A stretch of DNA of 40,663 nucleotides from a virus. A model generated the notes under the pieces. That model saw only the letters and a program-made list of their open reading frames with translations. It was not told where the DNA came from and made no database searches. The DNA lies in IMG/VR virus record IMGVR_UViG_3300047409_000217, positions 1 to 40,663 of that record; one strand, given 5' to 3'. Below are positions 8,259 to 14,857 of the stretch, in pieces (the stretch's first letter is position 1; each line of letters starts with the position of its first letter). Made by a program: the position numbers and the translations under genes.

Positions 8259-8464
8259 GAACCATATTCCGCATGTTCTGGTTTAAGTACTACCTCAAGC
8301 GCTTTCAATGGTATCGCCGCTGGTACGGTGGGCGCTGGGAGTATCACTGGATTGACGTTTGCGGTTGCGCAATGTGGCTGGATATGAGTTGGGACAAGTG
8401 CTGGCCTCGCTATCGGCAACCTTGCTCAGTTGGCACGCCAGTAATTGAGGACTACCCGTCATGA
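8255..8464 (+). CDS. Small Trp/Tyr-rich protein
   Basis: A 69-residue basic protein with an unusual share of aromatic residues, including eight or nine tryptophans (FWFKYYLKRFQWYRRWYGGRW) and four cysteines. It overlaps both neighbours by 4 bp. The clustering of aromatic and arginine residues could suit interfacial membrane contact or RNA binding. Function unknown. Confidence 0.62.
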   Translation: MRTIFRMFWFKYYLKRFQWYRRWYGGRWEYHWIDVCGCAMWLDMSWDKCWPRYRQPCSVGTPVIEDYPS

Positions 8465-8688
8465 ACCTCCCCTCCCTAAAATCCGCAGCAGAGAAAGCAA
8501 AGACAAGCCCCTTGGAGCTTGAGATTTGGCAGATGGAGATAGAGCCGGATGATGTATTGCGGCTGGTGGAGGCGTTGCGATCAGCCCGCGACTTGCTGAG
8601 TGCGTTTGAGGGCTGCTCCAGGAACAACTTTGCCAGCCTTGCGGCCGAAGAGGTCGCCAATATCGACGCCTTGGGGAAAATCGAATGA
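8461..8688 (+). CDS. Small early protein, unknown function
   Basis: A 75-residue helical acidic protein (PDDVLRLVEALRSARDLLSAFEGC) overlapping both neighbours by 4 bp, and directly upstream of the excisionase-like ORF. No domain recognised. Confidence 0.62.
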   Translation: MNLPSLKSAAEKAKTSPLELEIWQMEIEPDDVLRLVEALRSARDLLSAFEGCSRNNFASLAAEEVANIDALGKIE

Positions 8689-9047
8689 CGGCCCAGGAAG
8701 CCGCTAAATTGCTGGGGGTTGCCCTGCGCACCGCCTACGATCTGGCGGCGCCCGCTGGCCCAATTCCGTGCACCAGGATAGGCAGGCGTATCATTTTCGA
8801 AGAATTCGATGTCCTGGAGTACAAAAAATCATGCCGATTTATAGAGATAAAAAGCGCAATCGCTATATCTTTGAATTCGACCGCTATATCGGTGGACAGC
8901 GGGTCCGGGCTACTAAAACTCTTCCAAAAGCATGGAGTCAAAGCCAGGCTGAAAAGTTCGACCGGCGAGAGACAGACCGACTCGCAGCCGTCGCACACGG
9001 CGTCGGGCCAGAAGCCGACATTGAGGCTGCTGTCGAAGTCTACGTGA
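8685..9047 (+). CDS. xis: Excisionase-like MerR/HTH_17 DNA-binding protein
   Basis: A 120-codon frame whose first 48 residues form an excisionase-type helix-turn-helix: TAQEAAKLLGVALRTAYDLA, then IPCTRIGRRIIFEEFDVLEYKKS, the pattern of HTH_17 proteins that bind DNA beside integrase sites. It overlaps the previous stop by ATGA. The rest, from 8831 on, lies inside the integrase gene in another frame and looks like a shadow, so the functional part may be just the first third, or the two genes truly overlap by 217 bp. A run of six A at the junction may allow a shift into the integrase frame. Confidence 0.65.
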   Translation: MTAQEAAKLLGVALRTAYDLAAPAGPIPCTRIGRRIIFEEFDVLEYKKSCRFIEIKSAIAISLNSTAISVDSGSGLLKLFQKHGVKARLKSSTGERQTDSQPSHTASGQKPTLRLLSKST

Positions 9048-9823
9048 GAGACCGCGTTCCAAGCCTTAAGGCCGGCGATGAGATTGAGCGCGAGCTAGCC
9101 GTGATCTACCCCTTTTACCAGGGTCGCCCGCTGTCTGCGCTGGCAGACGTTTGCACGGCAATCAGGCTTAAGTCCTTCGCTATCCCCAAGAAGAACGATC
9201 CGCCAGACGCGCCGCCGCGGAAGCTGGCGCCGGCCACGATCAAGAAGCGCATCCGCTACCTCACATCCGCCTGCCGGTGGGGCTGGAAACACGCCAAGAT
9301 GGGCCTACACGACCCCGCAGAGAGCGTCACGGTGCCCACGGTCAAGAATGAGCGCCACGTCTACACAGACCGCGCTGGCATGCTCAAAATCTGCAAGTCC
9401 TGCCCAAACCGCAGGGTCCGCGCCGCGATCCGTATAGCGTTCTATTCCGGCTTCCGGCTGGGCGAGGTCCATAGGGCCATCCGCGGCGACGGCGTGCTTA
9501 TCCTTGAAGATACCAAGAACGGCAACAGGCATGTCCTGCCGGTGCACTCAAAGATCACCAGCGCGGTCAAGGTCAAGCTGTACAGCTTCAGCTATACCAG
9601 CCAACTTTTCCGCAAGGCGCGCGACGCTGCCGGCATGCCAGAGTTCCACTTCCATGACTTGCGGCATAGTTCGGCCAGTGAGATGATTAACCAGGATATC
9701 GACCTGTACACCGTGGGTGCGGTCTTGAACCACAAGAGTACGCAAAGCACCCAGCGCTACGCCCATTTGCGCGAGAAGAAATTGCGCCTGGCTGTGGACT
9801 CAATCGGGAAGAGGGCGGCATGA
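8831..9823 (+). CDS. int: Tyrosine recombinase (phage integrase)
   Basis: A 330-residue tyrosine recombinase that would insert the phage into the host tRNA-Leu gene whose 3' half lies 60 bp downstream. The catalytic set is complete: R209 (SGFRLGE), K229 (DTKNG), H275-x-x-R278 (HDLRH), H301 (LNHKS) and nucleophile Y310 (QRYAHL). The first 60 residues resemble an arm-binding domain (MPIYRDKKRNRYIFEFDRYIGG). The start at 8831 is favoured by GGAG eleven bases upstream; an earlier in-frame ATG at 8768 lies inside the HTH gene. Gene order xis-int-attP is standard. Confidence 0.95.
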   Translation: MPIYRDKKRNRYIFEFDRYIGGQRVRATKTLPKAWSQSQAEKFDRRETDRLAAVAHGVGPEADIEAAVEVYVRDRVPSLKAGDEIERELAVIYPFYQGRPLSALADVCTAIRLKSFAIPKKNDPPDAPPRKLAPATIKKRIRYLTSACRWGWKHAKMGLHDPAESVTVPTVKNERHVYTDRAGMLKICKSCPNRRVRAAIRIAFYSGFRLGEVHRAIRGDGVLILEDTKNGNRHVLPVHSKITSAVKVKLYSFSYTSQLFRKARDAAGMPEFHFHDLRHSSASEMINQDIDLYTVGAVLNHKSTQSTQRYAHLREKKLRLAVDSIGKRAA

Positions 9824-9829
9824 GGTCAA

Positions 9830-9842
9830 AAAATCCCCAGCA
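9830..9842 (+). repeat. Putative integrase arm-type site, left copy
   Basis: The 13-mer AAAATCCCCAGCA starts 7 bp after the integrase stop and recurs exactly at 10047-10059. The pair brackets the attP core. Direct repeats on both sides of a core are the usual arrangement of integrase arm sites; binding is inferred. Confidence 0.55.
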
Positions 9843-9883
9843 GCAAAATGGCGTGCTATGTTTTCAGGAGCATCAAACCCACA

Positions 9884-9943
9884 TGGTGCCTGAGACCGGA
9901 ATCGAACCGGTACGCCCGCTATTCACGAAGCGGCGGATTTTAA
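9884..9943 (-). other. attP: attP core: 3' half of tRNA-Leu(UAA)
   Basis: On the minus strand this reads as the 3' part of a class II tRNA: TTAAAATCC from the anticodon loop, a long variable arm (GCCGCTTCGTGAATAGCGGGC), the T arm with GGTTCGATTCC, and an acceptor strand ending CAGGCACCA. The upstream half does not complete a tRNA: the 5' anticodon stem and acceptor strand are missing. A 3' tRNA half beside an integrase gene is the mark of an attachment site that restores the host tRNA after insertion. The anticodon UAA is read from the loop. Confidence 0.88.
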
Positions 9944-10046
9944 GTGCCCCGCGCATTCTACGCGCAGGCTCGGAACCCGCATGGATGCTAGGCTACTGGC
10001 TGTGCATACAGCGCGCCAAAAGCGTGTTTTGCGCCCTGTTGGGCAG

Positions 10047-10059
10047 AAAATCCCCAGCA
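10047..10059 (+). repeat. Putative integrase arm-type site, right copy
   Basis: Second exact copy of AAAATCCCCAGCA, about 105 bp beyond the tRNA-derived core. The rest of 9824-10108, apart from the core and these repeats, shows no convincing gene; the open frame 9820-10098 runs through the attP and is discounted. Confidence 0.55.
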
Positions 10060-10108
10060 TCGCCCAGCCGTTTATGCTGTGGCTATTCCAAAGTTTAAGG
10101 AATGAGAA

Positions 10109-10324
10109 ATGTTTGATTTCAAGAATGAGCCCGAGCCAAGCATCGAAGGCTTGAAGATTTCCGAGCTGACCGTGGCCCAGTTCCGCAAGGTCATGCGGGA
10201 ATGCTTGGCCGTGGGCAGGGCGGATGAGCGCGGCCCGCAGATGCCAGGACTTCCCGCTGGGATGGCTCCGTCGGAGAGTGCTCCAGACTCATGGCTCTAC
10301 GGCAGGAATTCCATCTACAAATAA
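10109..10324 (+). CDS. Small protein, unknown function
   Basis: A 71-residue protein with AAGGAATGAGAA before its ATG. It contains a DUF-like helix ISELTVAQFRKVMRECLA and a short C-terminal tail. Such tiny proteins are sometimes tail-assembly-like in other phages, but here it sits beyond attP with other small rightward genes. Function unknown. Confidence 0.65.
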   Translation: MFDFKNEPEPSIEGLKISELTVAQFRKVMRECLAVGRADERGPQMPGLPAGMAPSESAPDSWLYGRNSIYK

Positions 10325-10334
10325 GGAGTGAGAA

Positions 10335-10550
10335 ATGACCGGCATTTACGTCGAATGTGATTCTTGCGGAAAAACATTGGGCGGAGAGCAAGTTTCTCCG
10401 AAGGAGCGCGGCCTACATTGGAGTGAGGCGCATACCCTGAAAGAAGAGGCCCTAAAGCTGGGGTGGACTGGCGACCTGGACAGAAAAAGCACGGGGGACA
10501 GATGCCCCGAATGCTCTCCCGCGCCCGCGAATACCCCAAACCCAGCCTAG
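10335..10550 (+). CDS. Small zinc-ribbon-like protein
   Basis: A 71-residue protein with AAGGAG before the ATG. Two CxxC pairs (C8/C11 and C57/C60: CDSCGKTL and CPECSP) with H28 and H33 between them suggest a bound zinc. The Pro-rich C-terminus follows the second pair at once. Such ribbons are common in phage regulators, but a DNA-binding role is inference. Confidence 0.68.
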   Translation: MTGIYVECDSCGKTLGGEQVSPKERGLHWSEAHTLKEEALKLGWTGDLDRKSTGDRCPECSPAPANTPNPA

Positions 10551-10571
10551 CCGCAATCGGTGAATTAATCA

Positions 10572-10593
10572 CACCCTTTAATATTTCAGGGTG
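10572..10593 (+). other. Small stem-loop between genes
   Basis: CACCCT and AGGGTG form a 6-bp stem around a 10-base AT-rich loop between the zinc-ribbon gene and the small membrane gene. No T-run follows, so it is not a clear terminator. Confidence 0.35.
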
Positions 10594-10625
10594 ATAGATT
10601 GATTGGCTTACTTTGGGAGTCAGTC

Positions 10626-10733
10626 GTGGAAATACTGAAATCAATGTCGCCACTTGAACTGTGGCTCACAGGGGCGGTGTTTGTGGCCGGAGCGATTCTG
10701 CTGTTCTGGCTATACTACAGGGGCAAGCCCTGA
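10626..10733 (+). CDS. 35-residue membrane protein
   Basis: A GTG start with GGAG six bases before it gives a 35-residue protein: a short N-terminus (MEILKSMSPLE), one membrane segment at about residues 13-30 (LTGAVFVAGAILLFWLYY) and the basic tail RGKP. It ends 1 bp before the convergent Rz gene, so it closes the rightward transcription unit. Small size limits certainty, but the ribosome-binding site and hydrophobic pattern support it. Confidence 0.55.
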   Translation: MEILKSMSPLELWLTGAVFVAGAILLFWLYYRGKP

Positions 10734-10734
10734 G

Positions 10735-11205
10735 CTACTTTGCTAGGCACACGAGGCGGGCGTAGCTTTGCAAGCCAGTTGCCTTGAGTGCCAATCCTTT
10801 AGCTTCCTTGTCCAGTCCGACAAGAGCGCTGGCACATTGATCGATGATGGCATCACGGGGGTCATCAGCTCCTCTAAGGGGGGCGGAATCGACGCCGGGT
10901 CCACCACTAAGGGCGGCTTGTAGCTCGCGCAGCTTGTCATTAGAAGCGCGCTGAGCAGCAACAAGAGCAGACTTTTCTTTGATATACGCATTGGTGACTC
11001 CTTCGTTTGAAAGGGAAAGTGACCGTTCTTTCATGCGGCGCGCTTCGGATGCGAGGGCGGCGGTTTGAACCTGTTCGAGACGTTCCTTGTCCCAGTCGGC
11101 GCGCACAGTGGCCTTACCGGCGCGGTAGATGAAGGTGTGGCTTATGGCGAGGCCCACGGCGAGCGCTACAGCCGCCCACACGCGCCAGTTGAGTAGGGCC
11201 ATCAT
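10735..11205 (-). CDS. Rz: Inner-membrane spanin subunit (Rz)
   Basis: A 156-residue i-spanin. An N-terminal membrane anchor at about residues 7-25 (WRVWAAVALAVGLAISHTF) is followed by a long charged periplasmic helix, as in lambda Rz. With Rz1 it would join inner and outer membranes and drive their fusion in the last step of lysis. It overlaps the lysozyme gene by 4 bp and contains the whole Rz1 gene in another frame, which strongly supports the assignment. Confidence 0.88.
   Translation of the reverse strand: MMALLNWRVWAAVALAVGLAISHTFIYRAGKATVRADWDKERLEQVQTAALASEARRMKERSLSLSNEGVTNAYIKEKSALVAAQRASNDKLRELQAALSGGPGVDSAPLRGADDPRDAIIDQCASALVGLDKEAKGLALKATGLQSYARLVCLAK
10743..10991 (-). CDS. Rz1: Outer-membrane lipoprotein spanin (Rz1), nested in Rz
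   Basis: An 82-residue o-spanin encoded entirely inside the Rz gene in a different frame. A signal sequence (KKSLLLLLLSALL) leads to the lipobox LMTSC with the lipid-carrying C21; the mature part is short and proline-rich (YKPPLVVDPASIPPPLEEL), as usual for Rz1. It ends 8 bp inside the 3' end of Rz. Nested Rz/Rz1 pairs are known from lambda-type phages. Confidence 0.88.
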   Translation of the reverse strand: MRISKKSLLLLLLSALLMTSCASYKPPLVVDPASIPPPLEELMTPVMPSSINVPALLSDWTRKLKDWHSRQLACKATPASCA

Positions 11206-11642
11206 CCCGTCACCATCATTTCAGCTAAGCGCTCTGCACGCTTGCCTACCTGTTCGGCCCACTTGGAAGACATCATCCCGGCCGCGGCAGTGGTATACCT
11301 GCCCTGTTCCATGGCCGCCAGGGTGTTTTTGAAGCCAGAAAGGCGGGTAATGCCCAGGTTAAAGCACATGTTGGCGATGACCCGCTGGCGGGCATAGCTC
11401 ATATTTCGCCACCAGGGGAAGACCCGGTCCAGATCCTTGAACACGTCCCCAACGTCGTCGGCCAGCAATTCATCAACCTGGGCATCCGTGAGCGGGTAGG
11501 TCCAGCCCTCTGGCAGTGGTTTTGCATTTAGGTTGTGCCCCACCCCGGTCGTTGGTATCCCGAGGGTGTCCAGGTATAGCTTGTATTCCACGCTCTCATC
11601 TCGGCGTAGCTCTTTGTTCAGCAGGGGATCATCTTGGTTCAT
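11202..11642 (-). CDS. Endolysin, T4-lysozyme type (GH24)
   Basis: A 146-residue muramidase that cuts the glycan strands of peptidoglycan. The T4 lysozyme catalytic spacing is exact: E16, D25 and T31 match T4 E11, D20 and T26, within ESVEYKLYLDTLGIPTTGVGH. There is no N-terminal hydrophobic segment, so it is a cytoplasmic endolysin that needs a holin. The start at 11642 is chosen over a frame extension to 11756 because it gives the ATGA overlap with the holin-like gene and fits the family's N-terminus. Confidence 0.93.
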   Translation of the reverse strand: MNQDDPLLNKELRRDESVEYKLYLDTLGIPTTGVGHNLNAKPLPEGWTYPLTDAQVDELLADDVGDVFKDLDRVFPWWRNMSYARQRVIANMCFNLGITRLSGFKNTLAAMEQGRYTTAAAGMMSSKWAEQVGKRAERLAEMMVTG

Positions 11643-11860
11643 GATGCGCCTTTGTCTTGCTTCACGCCGCGCACGGCATTGGCAGTGATATAGGCACCTA
11701 CCGTGCCCAGTACGACGGCGGCATAAGTGGTGCCGTCGATCTTCCCAGCCCAGCAAAGGGCCGTAGTAGCTGCACCGCAGCCCAGCGTCAGCAGGAACGT
11801 GCGCCCGCCTAGCTTGTTGATGATCATGTTCACATCACCGGTTACGGCGTCTATGCTCAT
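11639..11860 (-). CDS. Holin-like small membrane protein
   Basis: A 73-residue protein with two hydrophobic segments (TFLLTLGCGAATTALCWAG at about 22-40 and TYAAVVLGTVGAYITANAV at about 46-64) and a charged C-terminus, the plan of class II holins. It overlaps the endolysin start by 4 bp and the 89-residue membrane protein by 4 bp. Position and topology support holin; no family signature is certain. Confidence 0.75.
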   Translation of the reverse strand: MSIDAVTGDVNMIINKLGGRTFLLTLGCGAATTALCWAGKIDGTTYAAVVLGTVGAYITANAVRGVKQDKGAS

Positions 11861-12126
11861 TTCGGCCCCCACCATTGTTTCCAGATCGCATACAAAGAAC
11901 CCACGAGAAGAAGGAATTTGCTCATCCCCACTACGAATTTCCCGGCCCTGCGCATCCATTTGAAGAACACCCCGGCGTCCTTCCACATCTCCACCAGTTC
12001 GGCGGTGTCGCCGGCCAGCTTTTCCGTCACCGCCGTATTGGCATCTAGCTTGGTCTCTATAGCCAGAAACCGTAGCTGGTTGTCTGCATGGTGCTGCGCT
12101 TCTAGTTCTGGGGTCGTTGGTGTCAT
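11857..12126 (-). CDS. Lysis-region membrane protein (holin/antiholin candidate)
   Basis: An 89-residue protein: an N-terminal helical region (residues 5-50, probably coiled coil, EAQHHADNQLRFLAIETKLD) and one membrane segment near the C-terminus (FVVGMSKFLLLVGSLYAIW). This plan is like XhlA-type or holin-accessory proteins. AGGAAG precedes the ATG. As first gene of the lysis cassette it could be a holin partner or antiholin. Confidence 0.68.
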   Translation of the reverse strand: MTPTTPELEAQHHADNQLRFLAIETKLDANTAVTEKLAGDTAELVEMWKDAGVFFKWMRRAGKFVVGMSKFLLLVGSLYAIWKQWWGPK

Positions 12127-12213
12127 GCTGTCTTCCTATGAACGCTTAGGCACTTGTTTAGAGATTATGTTTTCCATGCATAGATACACCTCATGGTGTA
12201 GCTTTCCGGGTGT

Positions 12214-12237
12214 AAAAAAGCCCGCTCGGGGCGGGCT
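12214..12237 (-). terminator. Intrinsic terminator upstream of the lysis cassette
   Basis: On the minus strand AGCCCGC and GCGGGCT form a 7-bp stem around a 5-base loop, followed by TTTTTTAC. It lies between the tail hydrolase gene and the lysis genes, so lysis expression from the late promoter would need antitermination or a local promoter. Confidence 0.8.
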
Positions 12238-12252
12238 GCTTTAAAATGCGGT

Positions 12253-12423
12253 ATGCACAAAAACCGCGTTATCAAAATACTCACGACCGTTTGCTTGGTC
12301 GTTTTTGTGGCCGTCGGTGCGCTTGTTACCGGCTACTTGCTTACGGTGCGCGGAGAGTGCGTCGAGAAAACCATGGATGGCAAGACTGAAACGGTATGCG
12401 TTCGCGATGCGCGGTTTCGCTGA
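12253..12423 (+). CDS. Small secreted or membrane moron-like protein
   Basis: A 56-residue protein on the plus strand inside an otherwise leftward late region. After a basic MHKNRVIK start there is a hydrophobic segment at about residues 9-30 (LTTVCLVVFVAVGALVTGYLL), then a short charged tail with two cysteines (C36 and C48), possibly a disulfide in the periplasm. The ribosome-binding site is weak. The opposite orientation suggests expression from the prophage, perhaps for exclusion; this is inference. Confidence 0.5.
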   Translation: MHKNRVIKILTTVCLVVFVAVGALVTGYLLTVRGECVEKTMDGKTETVCVRDARFR

Positions 12424-12456
12424 CCTTAAAAATTGGACAACTTCAGGAGCGCTCAA

Positions 12457-12696
12457 ATGGAAGAAACACCATCAAAACTGCTGACCGCCCGAGAACTGGG
12501 AGAAATGCTGATTCAGCAGGACCCAGACGGGAAGCTATTCATTCACGTTCGCGCGTTCAATGAAGACGACGAAGATTTCCCTATTGCGTTCGGTGAGCTT
12601 TATCGAGACGAAATATCCATAAACATCAAGCGCGGCCAGCAAACCCACGAAGGCGATAAAGACCTTCTAAGGCTGGAAATTAAACTGGACAGCTAG
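12457..12696 (+). CDS. Small acidic moron-like protein
   Basis: A 79-residue protein starting at 12457, with AGGAGCGCTCAA upstream. It is acidic with regular beta-like strands (KLFIHVRAFNEDDEDFPIAFGEL). It forms a rightward pair with the small membrane protein 33 bp upstream and ends 5 bp before the convergent tail hydrolase gene. No family recognised. Confidence 0.6.
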   Translation: MEETPSKLLTARELGEMLIQQDPDGKLFIHVRAFNEDDEDFPIAFGELYRDEISINIKRGQQTHEGDKDLLRLEIKLDS

Positions 12697-12701
12697 AGCA
12701 G

Positions 12702-13331
12702 TCAGTTGCAGAGAATTTCAAATAGGCGCTTGTTCGAAAACTCGCCCTTGAGCCTATAGGTATAGTCGTTCGGGTGCACTCGGTCGGGCATGAAGCCCGT
12801 GATCGGCTGACTGCCTATGAGGCTGGTCATATAGTCGTATTGGTCAATCATGGCCACGCCCTTTGCCGCGGCGACTTCGCGCATTGCTTGGGCATAGTCC
12901 GAGAGCGGGAGCGCGCCGGACACGGCGTAATCGATCGGGTTTGGCGTTTCGAGGATCAGGCGCTTTTTGTTGATGTCCTGCGCCAGCCATATGATCATTT
13001 CAAGATTGGCCTTGTAGGTGGCAATTGGCACCAGGGCGTTGCGGTCATTGATGGCGTGGTTGATGATGACCGTATCAGCAGCCGAGTTCTGGAGCAGGCC
13101 GGCCCAGCCGTCGCGGGTTGTGTGGTAGTCAAGAAGCCACTGCGTGGAGTCGCCGCGCAGGCCGCGATTCACCACTGTGAAGCCGGGCAAATTTACCCAA
13201 TAGGATGGCGGCTTGGTCGAATCGGTATTGCTGGTGAGCGCCCCGACTTGGGTGGAATCGCCGAAAATGTCGAGCTGCCGCGCTTTTGGCGCTACGGCGT
13301 TCAAGCAGCCCCTGATTTGAGCATCAGCCAT
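12702..13331 (-). CDS. SGNH/GDSL hydrolase (tail-associated esterase candidate)
   Basis: A 209-residue SGNH-type hydrolase. Block I Ser26 lies in FGDSTQ, block II Gly in NRGLRGD, block III Asn95 in NHAIND, and the block V Asp183 and His186 in PDRVHP: all catalytic positions are present. Such enzymes remove acyl groups from sugars or lipids; beside tail proteins it probably deacetylates surface polysaccharide. The start at 13331 is chosen because AGGAG lies 10 bases upstream and it overlaps the previous stop by 8 bp; a longer frame from 13421 would add a membrane-like segment but overlap by 98 bp. Confidence 0.83.
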   Translation of the reverse strand: MADAQIRGCLNAVAPKARQLDIFGDSTQVGALTSNTDSTKPPSYWVNLPGFTVVNRGLRGDSTQWLLDYHTTRDGWAGLLQNSAADTVIINHAINDRNALVPIATYKANLEMIIWLAQDINKKRLILETPNPIDYAVSGALPLSDYAQAMREVAAAKGVAMIDQYDYMTSLIGSQPITGFMPDRVHPNDYTYRLKGEFSNKRLFEILCN

Positions 13332-13857
13332 AGAGGCGGCACTCCTGTATTTCACACTGAACACCGCCAGCAGTGACATAAAGGCGATGCTTGCTATAAG
13401 CGGCCGGTGTCGGGACAACATAGGTCTTAATCTCTCCAGCTAGCCATGTTACACCGCTGACGCTGTGTAGGTCGTCCCAGACGGTGCCGTTCCAGCCTTG
13501 GAGTTTCCAGGTGCCCGGGTAGAGCGTATTGGCGCCCGTGCGAATCTGCACGCTGTAGGCCTTGACGGTTATGGGCGCCGGGGCTTGAAATTGATTCCAT
13601 TGCGGGTAGCCATAGCCGGCGTTCCAACCGTCTATCCAATTTCCGCTTGCGACGCGGTCGAATATCTTGTGGGCGTATGCCGTGCCCGTGCCGGATTCGT
13701 AGTATTCGAAAGAGGCTGAGCACGTCCAGCCACCTGAGGAATTCGACAGCAGCGCCGGAACTAGGTCCACAAGGCCCGCGATAGGGTCCGGGGCGGTCTC
13801 TGTGCCGTCAACAACGAGCCAGGTGCAGTTAGGGAGTCTGATGTATAGGCCTGGCAT
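13324..13857 (-). CDS. Tail protein with F5/8 type C (discoidin)-like domain
   Basis: A 177-residue protein whose residues 45-175 follow the discoidin pattern: YAHKIFDRVASGNWID, PQWNQFQAP, ITVKAYSVQIR, GTWKLQGWNGTVWDDLHSV, TWLAGEIKTYVV and a final IQECRLYG. These jelly-roll domains bind carbohydrates. The N-terminal 40 residues (YIRLPNCTWLVVDG) may attach to the tail. It lies between the fibre gene and the hydrolase gene, so the three likely form the receptor-contact apparatus. Confidence 0.78.
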   Translation of the reverse strand: MPGLYIRLPNCTWLVVDGTETAPDPIAGLVDLVPALLSNSSGGWTCSASFEYYESGTGTAYAHKIFDRVASGNWIDGWNAGYGYPQWNQFQAPAPITVKAYSVQIRTGANTLYPGTWKLQGWNGTVWDDLHSVSGVTWLAGEIKTYVVPTPAAYSKHRLYVTAGGVQCEIQECRLYG

Positions 13858-13858
13858 G

Positions 13859-14794
13859 TTATCCCTCGTAAAGAATGTTTACTACACCGGCGTCGAACGT
13901 GTTTGCGCCGCCTGGCGTGGTGATGCGAATTCGGTCTAGCGCGGCTGCAAGTGGCTTTGATCCGGCCATCGAATGTCCCTCTGTTTGCTGAGATTCGTAA
14001 AAAATCCCAGTTGCCGCCCATGTGTTTGTTGCGGGATTGAGGAGGGTGATGGTCATAGACCCGTTGTAAAGCGCCGCGGCGGTTCCAGCATTTCCCACGT
14101 TAAAACCTGTGGTGGCGTTACCGGTAAGGACGCCAGACGTGCTTATGATGGTGAAGCCGCTCAGATAGCCAGTAGTCTCAATCGTTCCGCCGGACGCCGC
14201 AGTACCAAGTCGGATCATGATTTGATCGGTGCCATTTGTACTCAGGCCAGAAGCAGAAACGGTTATCCTTTTGACCCAACTCGGTATCCCAGTGAAATCA
14301 ATGGATGTACCAGAGGTGGCGGCAACCGTAGTGCCGAGAGTTGGCTTCTGGGAGAGGTCGGATTTTTGATAAACAAGCACCTGCCACCCATCAGCCGTAC
14401 CCGCGGTGGTTTTTGGAATCACTACAGCGCAATCACCCGCGGCCGTGGTGATATTCGCCCCACCTGGCAAGATCAGATTCGATGCGTTGTGCGTGAGGGT
14501 CAGCGCACCCGTAAAGCGCAGGAACCTGGGGCCGTTGTAGGCCGTGCCGAAGCTCGTTATCGTGGTCGTTCCGCTGATTTCCACGCCCATGGCGTTTTGC
14601 GCGCCAATGTCGGTCGTACCGGCAGAGGCGAGGACAACGGGCGTTGCAAAGCCCTTTCCGTCCCTCAGGGAGGCGATAAAGGACAGGGCGTACCTGACCG
14701 AGTCGTCTATGGTCGAAGGCGGGTCTACGCTGCCATCTGGTCCGTTGCTTGCGGCGGTCTGGGAAAGGCCGGCCAGCGAAGTATTTACACTCAT
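13859..14794 (-). CDS. Tail fibre or tail spike protein
   Basis: A 311-residue protein rich in Gly, Thr, Ser and Ala with short repeating beta strands (TTTITSFGTAYNGPRFLRFTG, LTLTHNASNLILPGGANITTAAGD), typical of trimeric fibres. The GPRFLRFTGALTLTHN...LILPGGA segment is a recurrent tail-fibre module. The N-terminus (DDSVRYALSFIASLRDG) resembles tail-attachment ends. AGGAGCACCTTA precedes the ATG, just after a terminator. Receptor specificity cannot be read. Confidence 0.8.
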   Translation of the reverse strand: MSVNTSLAGLSQTAASNGPDGSVDPPSTIDDSVRYALSFIASLRDGKGFATPVVLASAGTTDIGAQNAMGVEISGTTTITSFGTAYNGPRFLRFTGALTLTHNASNLILPGGANITTAAGDCAVVIPKTTAGTADGWQVLVYQKSDLSQKPTLGTTVAATSGTSIDFTGIPSWVKRITVSASGLSTNGTDQIMIRLGTAASGGTIETTGYLSGFTIISTSGVLTGNATTGFNVGNAGTAAALYNGSMTITLLNPATNTWAATGIFYESQQTEGHSMAGSKPLAAALDRIRITTPGGANTFDAGVVNILYEG

Positions 14795-14812
14795 TAAGGT
14801 GCTCCTGAAATG

Positions 14813-14837
14813 AAAAAGGCCCGCTGTTGCGGGCCTT
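14813..14837 (-). terminator. Intrinsic terminator after HNH-AP2 gene 1
   Basis: On the minus strand AAGGCCCGC and GCGGGCC form a 7-bp stem around a four-base loop followed by TTTTTCATTTC. It directly follows the HNH gene and precedes the fibre gene. The surroundings resemble the terminator behind the second HNH-AP2 gene. Confidence 0.82.
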
Positions 14838-14857
14838 GATGTATGCGTTTCTAAAAA

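Noticed and set aside
9884-9970. Complete tRNA-Leu gene
   Set aside because: The 5' anticodon stem, D arm and acceptor strand cannot be paired with the 3' half. Only an attachment-site fragment is present.
9820-10098. 92-codon frame after the integrase
   Set aside because: It translates the attP tRNA half and flanking non-coding DNA; no ribosome-binding site and no protein-like composition.
12241-12456. 71-codon minus-strand frame between the lysis and tail genes
   Set aside because: It is the mirror of the plus-strand 56-residue membrane protein, which has a clearer topology; it also starts inside the next gene's ribosome-binding region.
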